Shown: positions 14,887 through 22,132 of the stretch, one piece after another
Numbering within the stretch: position 1 is the stretch's first letter
Layout: every line of letters begins with the position of its first letter
From: Pseudomonadota bacterium
GTDB lineage: Bacteria > Pseudomonadota > Alphaproteobacteria > Micavibrionales > UBA2020
Assembly: GCA_023444705.1 (NCBI GenBank)
Contig: JAEXMB010000037.1
Span: forward strand, 1-25,357
Direction: 5' to 3'
DNA: 25,357 nucleotides
Translations under genes and position numbers: made by a program
Notes under the pieces: model-generated
The model's database searches: none
What the model saw: the letters and a program-made list of their open reading frames with translations, nothing else
What the model was told of the DNA's origin: nothing

Positions 14887-16038
14887 ATGTCCTTCTTCAA
14901 GAATCTTTTTGGTGGTAACGACGACGGCACGCCGAAAAAGCGCGTCTGGCCGAACTGGCACGTCGACCAGAACGACAAGCTGTCGCCCGAAGAACTTCTG
15001 CGTCAGAAGTTCGTTTATACCCGCGTCTTCAAGATCGAGAACAAGGACGATTACAAGCGTTACGGCCGCAAGGATTATATTTATGCCGCCGTGGTGCCCT
15101 CGGGCTATCATAACAGCGACGACTGGCGCACATACCACTTCAGCTACAGTGATGGCGACAAGGACCCGCGCGAGGATTCGCGCTATCACGAGGATGTCGC
15201 GACATCGCTCGAAAACATGGTCGATTTTGAAAAGAACATGATCGCGCGCGGCAACACGCCGCTTGAGGGCAGCACCAGCAACCTCAACCAGTTCGCAGCA
15301 AGCCTTGGCATGTATATCACCGCCAAAGGTGAGATCTGCAATGTTGACCGCAGTGCGCCGATCAAAGCTGCGGCGGAGCTGCCGCGCAGCGCGGCGGAAT
15401 CGTTCTATATCGCCGCCGCGACCAAGGCGCCGACCTCGACCTGGGAATGGTTTTATGAACGTTATATCGACAGCATGGCCCTGCGCTTTGAAAAATCGAT
15501 CGAAGCCCTGCGCACCGAGGCCAATTATGCCTATGTCATGGACCGCAGCGCCAACCTGATCAAATCATGCAATGCGCTGCCCAAAAGCATGCAATCCGAC
15601 AACTACGCCAGCAAGCGCGATGCGCTGCGTTATGCAGGCCAGACGGGCGGGAAGACCACGGTCGATTACGTGACCGACCGTCAGGCGCGTGCGCTGTTCA
15701 GTTATGCGTTTAACATGACACGCCTGGTCGCGCTGTTGCGCGCGGGTGCCGTGATCGTCGCCAAAGACGACGATTTCGACGGCGGCAGCGTCAACCAGAA
15801 AAAGATCGCCTTGCTCAAATTGGTGCGCAGTGCTGCGGAAGGCCTCATGAAGGAAGAAATGGGCATGCAGCCCGAAGAGCGCAAAGCGATCGTCGATGTC
15901 ATGCTCCGCGGCGCCGATCCGCGCGAGGGCGTCACGCCGCTCGAGGTGCTTTACACCGCGTTTCCGCCCATGTCCAAACAGCCCGAGCCTGCGCCCGAGC
16001 CGCCCAAGGCGCCGTCAACCGAGAAGTTTATCGGTTAA
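14887..16038 (+). CDS. Uncharacterised 383-residue protein, cassette gene 3
   Basis: I do not recognise this protein. It opens with MSFFKNLFGG, a short amphipathic start often seen on proteins that touch the membrane surface. A likely beta-rich region (40-90) contains YIYAAVVPSGYHNSDDWR (64-81). HEDVATSLENM (101-111) and a mainly helical region to about residue 350 follow, then a Pro/Glu-rich tail. No signal peptide, membrane helix, nucleotide-binding loop or catalytic motif is evident. An AAGG ribosome binding site precedes the ATG. Its stop shares bases with the stop of the aldehyde dehydrogenase gene on the other strand. The spacing to gene 2 (21 bases) points to one transcript. Confidence 0.82.
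   Translation: MSFFKNLFGGNDDGTPKKRVWPNWHVDQNDKLSPEELLRQKFVYTRVFKIENKDDYKRYGRKDYIYAAVVPSGYHNSDDWRTYHFSYSDGDKDPREDSRYHEDVATSLENMVDFEKNMIARGNTPLEGSTSNLNQFAASLGMYITAKGEICNVDRSAPIKAAAELPRSAAESFYIAAATKAPTSTWEWFYERYIDSMALRFEKSIEALRTEANYAYVMDRSANLIKSCNALPKSMQSDNYASKRDALRYAGQTGGKTTVDYVTDRQARALFSYAFNMTRLVALLRAGAVIVAKDDDFDGGSVNQKKIALLKLVRSAAEGLMKEEMGMQPEERKAIVDVMLRGADPREGVTPLEVLYTAFPPMSKQPEPAPEPPKAPSTEKFIG
16035..16038. other. Tail-to-tail overlap of two convergent genes at TTAA
   Basis: The forward stop TAA (16036-16038) and the reverse stop TAA (complement of 16035-16037) lie on the same palindromic TTAA. No intergenic space and no hairpin is available to end either transcript here. Confidence 0.9.
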
Positions 16039-18461
16039 TAGCCGCCGCCCGTGGCCATCTGGTCCCCATAGGGAATCCAGACGTTTTTGATCTCGACCGC
16101 GTGGTTGAGGAAATCCATGCCCTCGGCCTGATCGCGGTTGAGCCAGTCGCGTTTGAGGCCATCATTGACCCAAGTGCGCTTGATGTTGCTGCTGCTGGCT
16201 TTTTCAACCATCGCGCTGCCTGACACGTCCGATCCGAAATACCAGATGCCATCGACCTCGTTATGCTCGGCCAGCGTCTTGGTCAGCTCGGCACGGTTGC
16301 CCGTGACGATGTTGACGACGCCGCCCGGCAGGTCGGACGTATCAAACACCTGATAAAGGTCGGTGACCGACAGCGGCGCTGTTTGCGACGGCACCACGAC
16401 CACGCGGTTACCCATCGCGATAGCGGGCGCCACCAGCGAGATAAAGCCAAGCAGGGGCGCTTCGTCGGGGCAGACGATGCCGAGGATGCCCACGGCCTCT
16501 TTCATGGCGCAGGCCACGGCACGCTGGGGCGGATAGTGGACTGCACCGTCATTCTTATCGCACCACGCCGCATAGGTGAACAGGCGGCGCACGCTTTCGG
16601 CCACTTCTTTCGCTGCCGCGGCAGGTGTAACACCGGTTTGCGCGACGATGCGCTTTTTGAACTCGTCGCTGCGCGCGGAAAGATTTTCGGCAATGTAGTA
16701 AAGGATCTGCGCGCGGCTGTGATGCGCGGTCGATGCCCAGCCGGACGCTTTCTTGGCGGCTTCAACGGCGTTGCGGATATCCTTGCGGTTGCCTTCGCCG
16801 ACCTGGCCGATCAGCTTGCCCTTGGCATCCACGATATTGAGCGTGTAGTTGCCGTCAGGGCGCGCCTGCTTGCCGCCGATATAAAGTTTGGCGGTACGGT
16901 CGATGTCACCGATGCCCTGCACGCCAGCACTACGTGTCGCCGCCGACAGTTTGGCGGGCTTGGCGTCTTTATACTTGGGCAGGGTGCGTAGGTAGCTTGG
17001 GCGCAGATAGGCGTACATGCCCTCGCGACCACCCTCGCGGCCAAAGCCGGATTCACGGTAACCGCCGAAACCGCAGGCAGCATCGAACAGGTTGCCTGAA
17101 TTGATCCACACTACGCCGGACTTGATCTTGGGCGCAATGTCGAGCGCAAGGTTGATGTTTTCCGTCCAGATGGTCGAGGCAAGGCCGTAGCGGGTATTGT
17201 TGGCCAGCTGCACGGCTTCTTCAGGCGTGCGGAAAGTCATAACGGTCAGCACGGGGCCGAAGATTTCAACTTCCGCCACTGTCGATGCGGGCTGAACGTT
17301 CGACAGGATCGTGGGGGGGTAGAAGCAGCCTTTGCTCGGGCAGCTTTCCATGCCGGGCTGGATCAGGCGCGCACCTTCTTCCACACCTTTGTTGACCAGC
17401 GATGCCACGCGCTTTTTCTGGTTGGCGTCGATCAGGCTGCCCATGTCGATAGCTTTATCAAGCGGGTTGCCAAGGCGCAGTTTTTCCATGCGTTTGACCA
17501 GCTTGCGCACCATCTTGTCGGCGACGGATTCATGCACCAGCAGGCGCGAGGAGGCACAGCAGACCTGGCCCTGGTTATACCAGATGCCGTCGACGACGCT
17601 TTCAACCGCGCCATCAAGATCGGCATTCTCGAACACGATGATCGGCGATTTGCCGCCAAGCTCCAGCGTCAGGCCTTTGCCCGAACCTGCGGTGGCTTCG
17701 CGGATGATGCGGCCCACGTCGGTCGAACCGGTAAAGGCGATTTTGTCGATGCCGTTGTGCTTGGTGATCAGCGCGCCGGTCGAGCCATCGCCCTGCAAAA
17801 TATTGACGACACCGGCAGGCAGACCGGCCTCAAGGCACAGCTCGGCGAACAGTACGGCTGTCAGCGGCGTTTGCTCGGCAGGTTTCAGCACCACGGTGTT
17901 GCCAGCCGCCAGTGCAGGGGCAATTTTCCACGCCAGCATCAGGAAGGGGAAGTTCCACGGAATGATCTGGCCGACGACGCCATGCGCTTCGTATCCGGCA
18001 AATTCGCTCTCGGCCAGCTGCGCCCAGCCTGCGTGGTGATAGAAATGGCGTGCTGCGGTCGGGATATCGCCATCGCGGCTTTCGCGGATCGGCTTGCCGT
18101 TGTCCATCGTTTCAAGCACGGAAAGCAGGCGCGCGTTTTTCTGGATCAGGCGGGCGAGGGCATAGAGGTACTTGGCGCGCTCGAACCCGTCCAGCGCGGC
18201 CCATTTCTTTTGCGCGGCGCGCGCGGCTTTGACGGCGGCATCGACCTCGGCCTTGCCTGCAATGGCGACCTTGGCGAGTTTTTCACCTGTGGCGGGGTTT
18301 TCGGTGGTGAAGGTCTTGCCCTTCATCACCCACTTGTTATTGATGAAATGGCCAAAGCTGTCGTTATGCTGTGCCAGCCATTCGCGTACAGTGGTATCGC
18401 TTTCGGGGGCGGGGCCGTAATCCATCGTGTCAAATATTTCTGCAACTTTTGCGGATGTCAT
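16035..18461 (-). CDS. ALDH16-type tandem aldehyde dehydrogenase
   Basis: The 808-residue protein holds a complete NAD(P)-dependent aldehyde dehydrogenase followed by a second, incomplete copy. In the first, LELGGKSP carries the general-base Glu, and the nucleophile lies in GQVCCAS (Cys301/Cys302). The second copy starts near residue 525 (YIGGKQARPDG), keeps a cofactor-fold-like region, and ends soon after NIKRTWVNDG without any catalytic cysteine block. An active first and a cysteine-less second domain is the design of the bacterial ALDH16 family. The start at 18461 is chosen because AAGGAG lies 6 bases before it; in-frame ATGs at 18479 and 18500 are weaker. It sits downstream of deoC, so acetaldehyde from DeoC is a plausible substrate. 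Confidence 0.88.
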   Translation of the reverse strand: MTSAKVAEIFDTMDYGPAPESDTTVREWLAQHNDSFGHFINNKWVMKGKTFTTENPATGEKLAKVAIAGKAEVDAAVKAARAAQKKWAALDGFERAKYLYALARLIQKNARLLSVLETMDNGKPIRESRDGDIPTAARHFYHHAGWAQLAESEFAGYEAHGVVGQIIPWNFPFLMLAWKIAPALAAGNTVVLKPAEQTPLTAVLFAELCLEAGLPAGVVNILQGDGSTGALITKHNGIDKIAFTGSTDVGRIIREATAGSGKGLTLELGGKSPIIVFENADLDGAVESVVDGIWYNQGQVCCASSRLLVHESVADKMVRKLVKRMEKLRLGNPLDKAIDMGSLIDANQKKRVASLVNKGVEEGARLIQPGMESCPSKGCFYPPTILSNVQPASTVAEVEIFGPVLTVMTFRTPEEAVQLANNTRYGLASTIWTENINLALDIAPKIKSGVVWINSGNLFDAACGFGGYRESGFGREGGREGMYAYLRPSYLRTLPKYKDAKPAKLSAATRSAGVQGIGDIDRTAKLYIGGKQARPDGNYTLNIVDAKGKLIGQVGEGNRKDIRNAVEAAKKASGWASTAHHSRAQILYYIAENLSARSDEFKKRIVAQTGVTPAAAAKEVAESVRRLFTYAAWCDKNDGAVHYPPQRAVACAMKEAVGILGIVCPDEAPLLGFISLVAPAIAMGNRVVVVPSQTAPLSVTDLYQVFDTSDLPGGVVNIVTGNRAELTKTLAEHNEVDGIWYFGSDVSGSAMVEKASSSNIKRTWVNDGLKRDWLNRDQAEGMDFLNHAVEIKNVWIPYGDQMATGGGY

Positions 18462-18496
18462 GGTGGTCTCCTTTGCCATTCCTGTTGGCGGTGAAT

Positions 18497-18868
18497 TCAA
18501 ATAAAGATGATGGTCAGCGCAAGCATGGCCAGAGCAATGCCAAGCCCCGCGTAAGCAAGCGCCAGCGCCTGATTAAAGAGGTAACCGCGGCTGCGCGATT
18601 TCGGGCCTTCTTTGCTCAGGCTATAGCTGGGTTTACCCTGCGCATGCAGTCTGAGGTTCATGAAAAAGACCGGCAGGCCGATCGAGAGCAACGATACGGC
18701 ACCTCCCAGCAGCGCCACGACAAAGGCAGGCTTTACCCCCGTCGTTTGCATTGGCGTCAGCACCAGTATGCCAAACAGGCACAACAGGCCGACAGCCAGC
18801 AGACACATCCCGCTAAAGGCGATCTGACGGTATTGGGGGTGCATGTTGTTAAAGGCCGGATTACGCAT
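18497..18868 (-). CDS. Small three-helix membrane protein, unknown function
   Basis: The 123-residue product has three hydrophobic helices at about 18-38, 48-70 and 98-121. A positively charged loop, KEGPKSRSRG (87-96), lies between helices 2 and 3 and should face the cytoplasm. No family motif is recognised. The gene begins 11 bases after the deoC stop and ends 35 bases before the aldehyde dehydrogenase start, so it is inside that operon. The ribosome binding site is poor, which suggests that it is translated by coupling to deoC. A transport or anchoring role for the pathway is only a guess. Confidence 0.72.
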   Translation of the reverse strand: MRNPAFNNMHPQYRQIAFSGMCLLAVGLLCLFGILVLTPMQTTGVKPAFVVALLGGAVSLLSIGLPVFFMNLRLHAQGKPSYSLSKEGPKSRSRGYLFNQALALAYAGLGIALAMLALTIIFI

Positions 18869-18879
18869 GGTTCTACCGG

Positions 18880-19920
18880 TTATCCCATCGCATGGCGGTT
18901 GTTGGCGGAGTAACGTCCGCTGACGTGGTGGTCGAGCTGGCGTTCGATATCGGCCAGCAGCGACGACGCGCCGATGCGGAACAGGTCGGGCTGCAGCCAG
19001 TCATTGCCAAGTTCCTCTTTCATCAGGAACTGGTAATTCATGACGTCCTTGGCGGTGGAAATGCCGCCAGCGGGTTTATAGCCAACCTTGAAGCCGGTAT
19101 TGGCCTCGTACTCGCGGATCATGCGCAGCATGACCAGAGACACGTTGAGGTTCGCATTCACGCCTTCCTTGCCGGTCGAGGTCTTGATGTAATCAGACCC
19201 TGCCATCATCGACACCATGCTGGCCTTGGCGACGTTGCGCAGGGTGGCAAGCTCGCCGGTGGCAAGAATGGTTTTCAGGCGCGCGCTGCCGCAGGCTTCG
19301 CGCATTTCGCGAACCTCGTCGTAAAGCGCCTGCCAGTTGCCGGTCAGCACATGGCCGCGGGTGATGACGATGTCGATTTCATTGGCGCCTGCGGCGACCG
19401 AAGCGCGGATTTCATCAAGGCGCTGGGGCAGGGGCGACATGCCGTGCGGAAAGCCCGCCGAAACGGCGGCAACGGGAATGCGCGTGCCTTCCAGTTCGCG
19501 CGCCGCGGTTTCAACCATTTCATGGTACACGCAGACGGCGCCAGTGGTCAGATGCAGGCGTTCGATGCCAAGCTTTTCGGTCAGTTCATCCGAAACAGGC
19601 TTGCGTGCTTTGGCACAGAGGCGCTTGACACGGCCAGCGGTATCGTCGCCCGACAGCGTGGTCAGGTCGATGCAGCTGATGGCCTTGAGCAACCAGGCGG
19701 CCTGATAATCTTTCTTGACGGTGCGGCGGCCGGGCAGCGATGCGGTGCGGCGCTCGACCCCGCTCATGTTCACCTGCAGGTCGTCGATCCAGTCGAGCAT
19801 AAGCTCGGTGCCTTCGTTGCGCGGATGGCCTGTGTAGTGGCCTTCAATGCGGGCAGGCAGGTGGACGGCGGTGTCGCCGTCAATGACCTGCGCAGTGGTG
19901 CTGCGGCTGGTTTTGGCCAT
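18880..19920 (-). CDS. deoC: Deoxyribose-phosphate aldolase
   Basis: The enzyme cleaves 2-deoxyribose 5-phosphate to acetaldehyde and glyceraldehyde 3-phosphate in deoxynucleoside catabolism. Class I aldolase features are clear: the Schiff-base lysine in SDYIKTSTGKEG, the second lysine in GYKPAGGIST, and the acidic pair in NEIDIVI. At 346 residues it is of the longer DeoC form, with about 80 extra N-terminal residues compared with the 250-residue enterobacterial type. The start at 19920 has AAAGGAG 7 bases upstream; the frame opens upstream to 20025, but that part overlaps the HAD gene and looks non-coding. It is followed by the small membrane protein and the aldehyde dehydrogenase. Confidence 0.94.
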   Translation of the reverse strand: MAKTSRSTTAQVIDGDTAVHLPARIEGHYTGHPRNEGTELMLDWIDDLQVNMSGVERRTASLPGRRTVKKDYQAAWLLKAISCIDLTTLSGDDTAGRVKRLCAKARKPVSDELTEKLGIERLHLTTGAVCVYHEMVETAARELEGTRIPVAAVSAGFPHGMSPLPQRLDEIRASVAAGANEIDIVITRGHVLTGNWQALYDEVREMREACGSARLKTILATGELATLRNVAKASMVSMMAGSDYIKTSTGKEGVNANLNVSLVMLRMIREYEANTGFKVGYKPAGGISTAKDVMNYQFLMKEELGNDWLQPDLFRIGASSLLADIERQLDHHVSGRYSANNRHAMG

Positions 19921-19944
19921 GACGATGCTCCTTTTGTTTGATAC

Positions 19945-19970
19945 ATCTGCGGCATATAAAATGGGCAGAT
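19945..19970. promoter_or_regulatory. Inverted repeat upstream of deoC, candidate operator
   Basis: ATCTGC (19945-19950) and GCAGAT (19965-19970) are perfect reverse complements spaced by 14 AT-rich bases. The repeat is 25 bases upstream of the deoC ATG in the 88-base gap after the HAD gene. TATA-like hexamers lie within and next to it. It could be a regulator site or an mRNA leader hairpin. Confidence 0.4.
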
Positions 19971-20008
19971 AAAATATAAGCGAATGGCCAATAAATACGA
20001 GCGAAATA

Positions 20009-20605
20009 TCAATTGCGCGGCGCAACAGAATTGTTCAAAACTTGCGCAGTTATGGCAGATAAAACGTCGTCAAAAACCGGATAGCCACTCGCGCGCATCA
20101 CGTCTTCTGTGACGCGCGCCAGATCGTCGCGCACCCAGATGAAATCAACGCCCGCCGCCTGCGCCGCCTGACAGTCGCGGCGCGAGTCCCCAATGACAAC
20201 AATCTGGTGCGGGGCGAGGGCGTAGGCGGACATGATCTCGTGGATCATTGTGGGGGCAGGTTTGGCGCGCGGGTCATGCGGGCTGACCGCCACGTAAAAG
20301 GCCTCGATCTGCGCCAGCGGGCCGAGCAACATATTCATGCGGGCGTGGATGTCATCAATGACGGGCAGGGTGACAAGCCCCTTATGAATGCAATTTTGTT
20401 GAGTAAAAACAAAAGGAAGGACGCTATTTTGGCGCAACAGGGCGATGGTTTGGGCCGCTGTGGGCAATAATTCCAGCTCATCAGGATGCAGGACATAGCC
20501 GTCGGTCGGGTCCTGCGCGTGCTGTCCGGCACGCAGGATACGCGTGGTGCGGTTCAATGTACCGTCACGGTCGAAAATGACGGCTTTATAGGGGCGGATA
20601 GCCAT
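20009..20605 (-). CDS. HAD-superfamily phosphatase, HisB-N/GmhB-like
   Basis: The 198-residue protein has the HAD nucleophile motif FDRDGT (Asp12, Asp14), a motif II Thr in FVFTQQN, a motif III Lys in RAKPAPTM, and the motif IV acidic residues in GDSRRDC. The layout matches HAD subclass IIIA enzymes such as histidinol phosphatase and heptose-bisphosphate phosphatase GmhB. The Cys-rich zinc loop that marks those enzymes is missing; only SPHDPRAKPAP is seen there. The substrate is therefore open. It is the first gene of the reverse operon, 88 bases upstream of deoC and divergent from the helicase gene. A role on a deoxysugar phosphate is possible from context but unproven. Confidence 0.8.
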   Translation of the reverse strand: MAIRPYKAVIFDRDGTLNRTTRILRAGQHAQDPTDGYVLHPDELELLPTAAQTIALLRQNSVLPFVFTQQNCIHKGLVTLPVIDDIHARMNMLLGPLAQIEAFYVAVSPHDPRAKPAPTMIHEIMSAYALAPHQIVVIGDSRRDCQAAQAAGVDFIWVRDDLARVTEDVMRASGYPVFDDVLSAITAQVLNNSVAPRN

Positions 20606-20698
20606 CGGCGGGTACCTTGCACATAAACAGCTTTAAAAGTCTCTGGAAAGGGAGTATGAGCAAGGAAGTAAAAGAGTAAAGAAAAACAGTAAAGAATT

Positions 20699-22021
20699 AT
20701 GGAATTTAAAGATCTTGGCCTGAGCGACGAGCTCCTGCGTGCGGTAACCGAAGCCGGCTATACCGAACCGACACCCATTCAAGCACAAGCCATTCCGGCC
20801 ATTCAGATGTGCCGCGACGTTCTTGGCCTGGCGCAAACCGGCACGGGCAAAACGGCATCGTTCACGCTGCCCATGATCGATGCGCTCGGCGGTGGCCGCG
20901 CCAAGGCGCGCATGCCGCGCTCGCTGATCCTGTCGCCGACGCGCGAACTGGCGGCGCAGATTTCCGAAAATTTCGAAAAATACGGCAAGTATCACAAGCA
21001 ACTGTCGATGGCGCTGATCGTCGGCGGCACGTCGATGGATGAACAGGTGCGCAACCTTGAAAAAGGTGTCGATGTTCTGATCGCAACGCCGGGCCGTTTG
21101 CTCGACCTGTTTGACCGCGGCAAGATTTTGCTGGCCGACATCAAGATCCTGGTGATCGACGAAGCTGACCGCATGATGGATATGGGCTTCATTCCCGATC
21201 TGGAAAAAATCGTTTCAATTCTGCCGCCTATGCGCCAAACTTTGTTCTTCTCGGCAACAATGCCGCCCGAGATCAAGAAACTGGCCGATAAATTCCTGAG
21301 CAACCCTAAAGTCATCGAGGTTGCTGCGCGCTCCTCAACTTCAACCAATATCGAACAGTTTTTCGTCAACGTACCGAGTTTCAAGCAAAAATCCCAAGCG
21401 TTCTTCAAGCTGTACGAACAGGAAGACGTCAAGAACGCTTTTGTGTTCTGCAACCGCAAACGCGATATCAGCGATGTGTGCAAATCGATGCGCAGCCGTG
21501 GCATCAAGGTGATCGGCCTGCACGGCGATATGGAGCAAAGCGAACGTACCGAGGCGCTTGGAAAGTTCAAAGCCGGCGAAGTCGATATTATGGTTTGCTC
21601 TGACGTTGCCGCGCGCGGTCTTGACGTGCAGCAGGTCAGCCACGTGTTCAACTGGGATGTTCCCAATCACGCCGAAGATTATGTTCACCGCATCGGCCGC
21701 ACAGGCCGCGCCGGTGCCAAAGGCCGCGCGTTCAGTCTGGTCACGCCCAATGACGACAAACAGGTTGTCGCGATCCAGAAGCTCATCAACAAGAAAGTCG
21801 ATGTGCTTGATCTGGGTATCGGACAGCCGCGCGTTGAAACCAAGGCGGATGTCGCGATTGAAGCGAAAGAGCGTCACCACAACCGTCATTCAGGCCGCCG
21901 TGGCGGCGGCAAGCCCGAGCCGCGTTTAGAGCGCAGCACCGCCGATCAGGACCTGCCCGCAGAACATAATAACGGCCGCTTTGACGCCGATGATCTGCCG
22001 TCGTTCCTGCAAAAGCGCTAG
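20699..22021 (+). CDS. rhlE: DEAD-box ATP-dependent RNA helicase, RhlE type
   Basis: The 440-residue protein has the complete DEAD-box set: Q-motif TPIQ (25-28), Walker A AQTGTGKT (45-52), PTRELA (80-85), TPGRL (130-134), DEAD (154-157), SAT (185-187), ARGLDV, and HRIGRTGR (330-337). After the two RecA-like lobes comes a short basic tail with HHNRHSGRRGGGK, followed by an acidic end. The N-terminal FKDLGLSDELL and the short basic tail are typical of RhlE, which remodels RNA in ribosome assembly and mRNA turnover, often in the cold. The ribosome binding site is weak and A-rich. The gene is divergent from the HAD phosphatase with 93 bases between them. Confidence 0.92.
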   Translation: MEFKDLGLSDELLRAVTEAGYTEPTPIQAQAIPAIQMCRDVLGLAQTGTGKTASFTLPMIDALGGGRAKARMPRSLILSPTRELAAQISENFEKYGKYHKQLSMALIVGGTSMDEQVRNLEKGVDVLIATPGRLLDLFDRGKILLADIKILVIDEADRMMDMGFIPDLEKIVSILPPMRQTLFFSATMPPEIKKLADKFLSNPKVIEVAARSSTSTNIEQFFVNVPSFKQKSQAFFKLYEQEDVKNAFVFCNRKRDISDVCKSMRSRGIKVIGLHGDMEQSERTEALGKFKAGEVDIMVCSDVAARGLDVQQVSHVFNWDVPNHAEDYVHRIGRTGRAGAKGRAFSLVTPNDDKQVVAIQKLINKKVDVLDLGIGQPRVETKADVAIEAKERHHNRHSGRRGGGKPEPRLERSTADQDLPAEHNNGRFDADDLPSFLQKR

Positions 22022-22033
22022 GCGCGTTTTGCA
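22008..22033 (+). other. Hairpin over the rhlE stop codon
   Basis: TGCAAAAGCGC (22008-22018) pairs with GCGC (22022-22025) and TTTTGCA (22027-22033), with a one-base bulge and the stop codon TAG as the loop. The AAAA-stem-TTTT form could act as a weak terminator, but no free T-run follows. Confidence 0.42.
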
Positions 22034-22045
22034 ACGGCACTTCGC

Positions 22046-22074
22046 TTGACATCTGCCTGATATAACTCGATAAT
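22046..22074 (+). promoter_or_regulatory. Strong sigma70-type promoter for lptD
   Basis: TTGACA (22046-22051) and GATAAT (22069-22074) are separated by exactly 17 bases, matching eleven of twelve consensus positions. It lies about 60 bases before the lptD ATG. It is the best promoter match seen in the window. Confidence 0.75.
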
Positions 22075-22132
22075 CGCATGGCATGTATCCGGTTGGGGGA
22101 CCGAATGCATAGCGCGCTATATTCGGGGTTTC

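Noticed and set aside
18892..19941. A 349-codon forward open frame opposite deoC
   Set aside because: DeoC on the reverse strand has both catalytic lysines and a good ribosome binding site; the forward product is an antisense shadow.
20656..20679. Seven-codon frame (MSKEVKE) before rhlE, as a leader peptide
   Set aside because: The GGGAG stretch is only one base from its ATG, too close for normal initiation, and no hairpin follows that would use it for attenuation.
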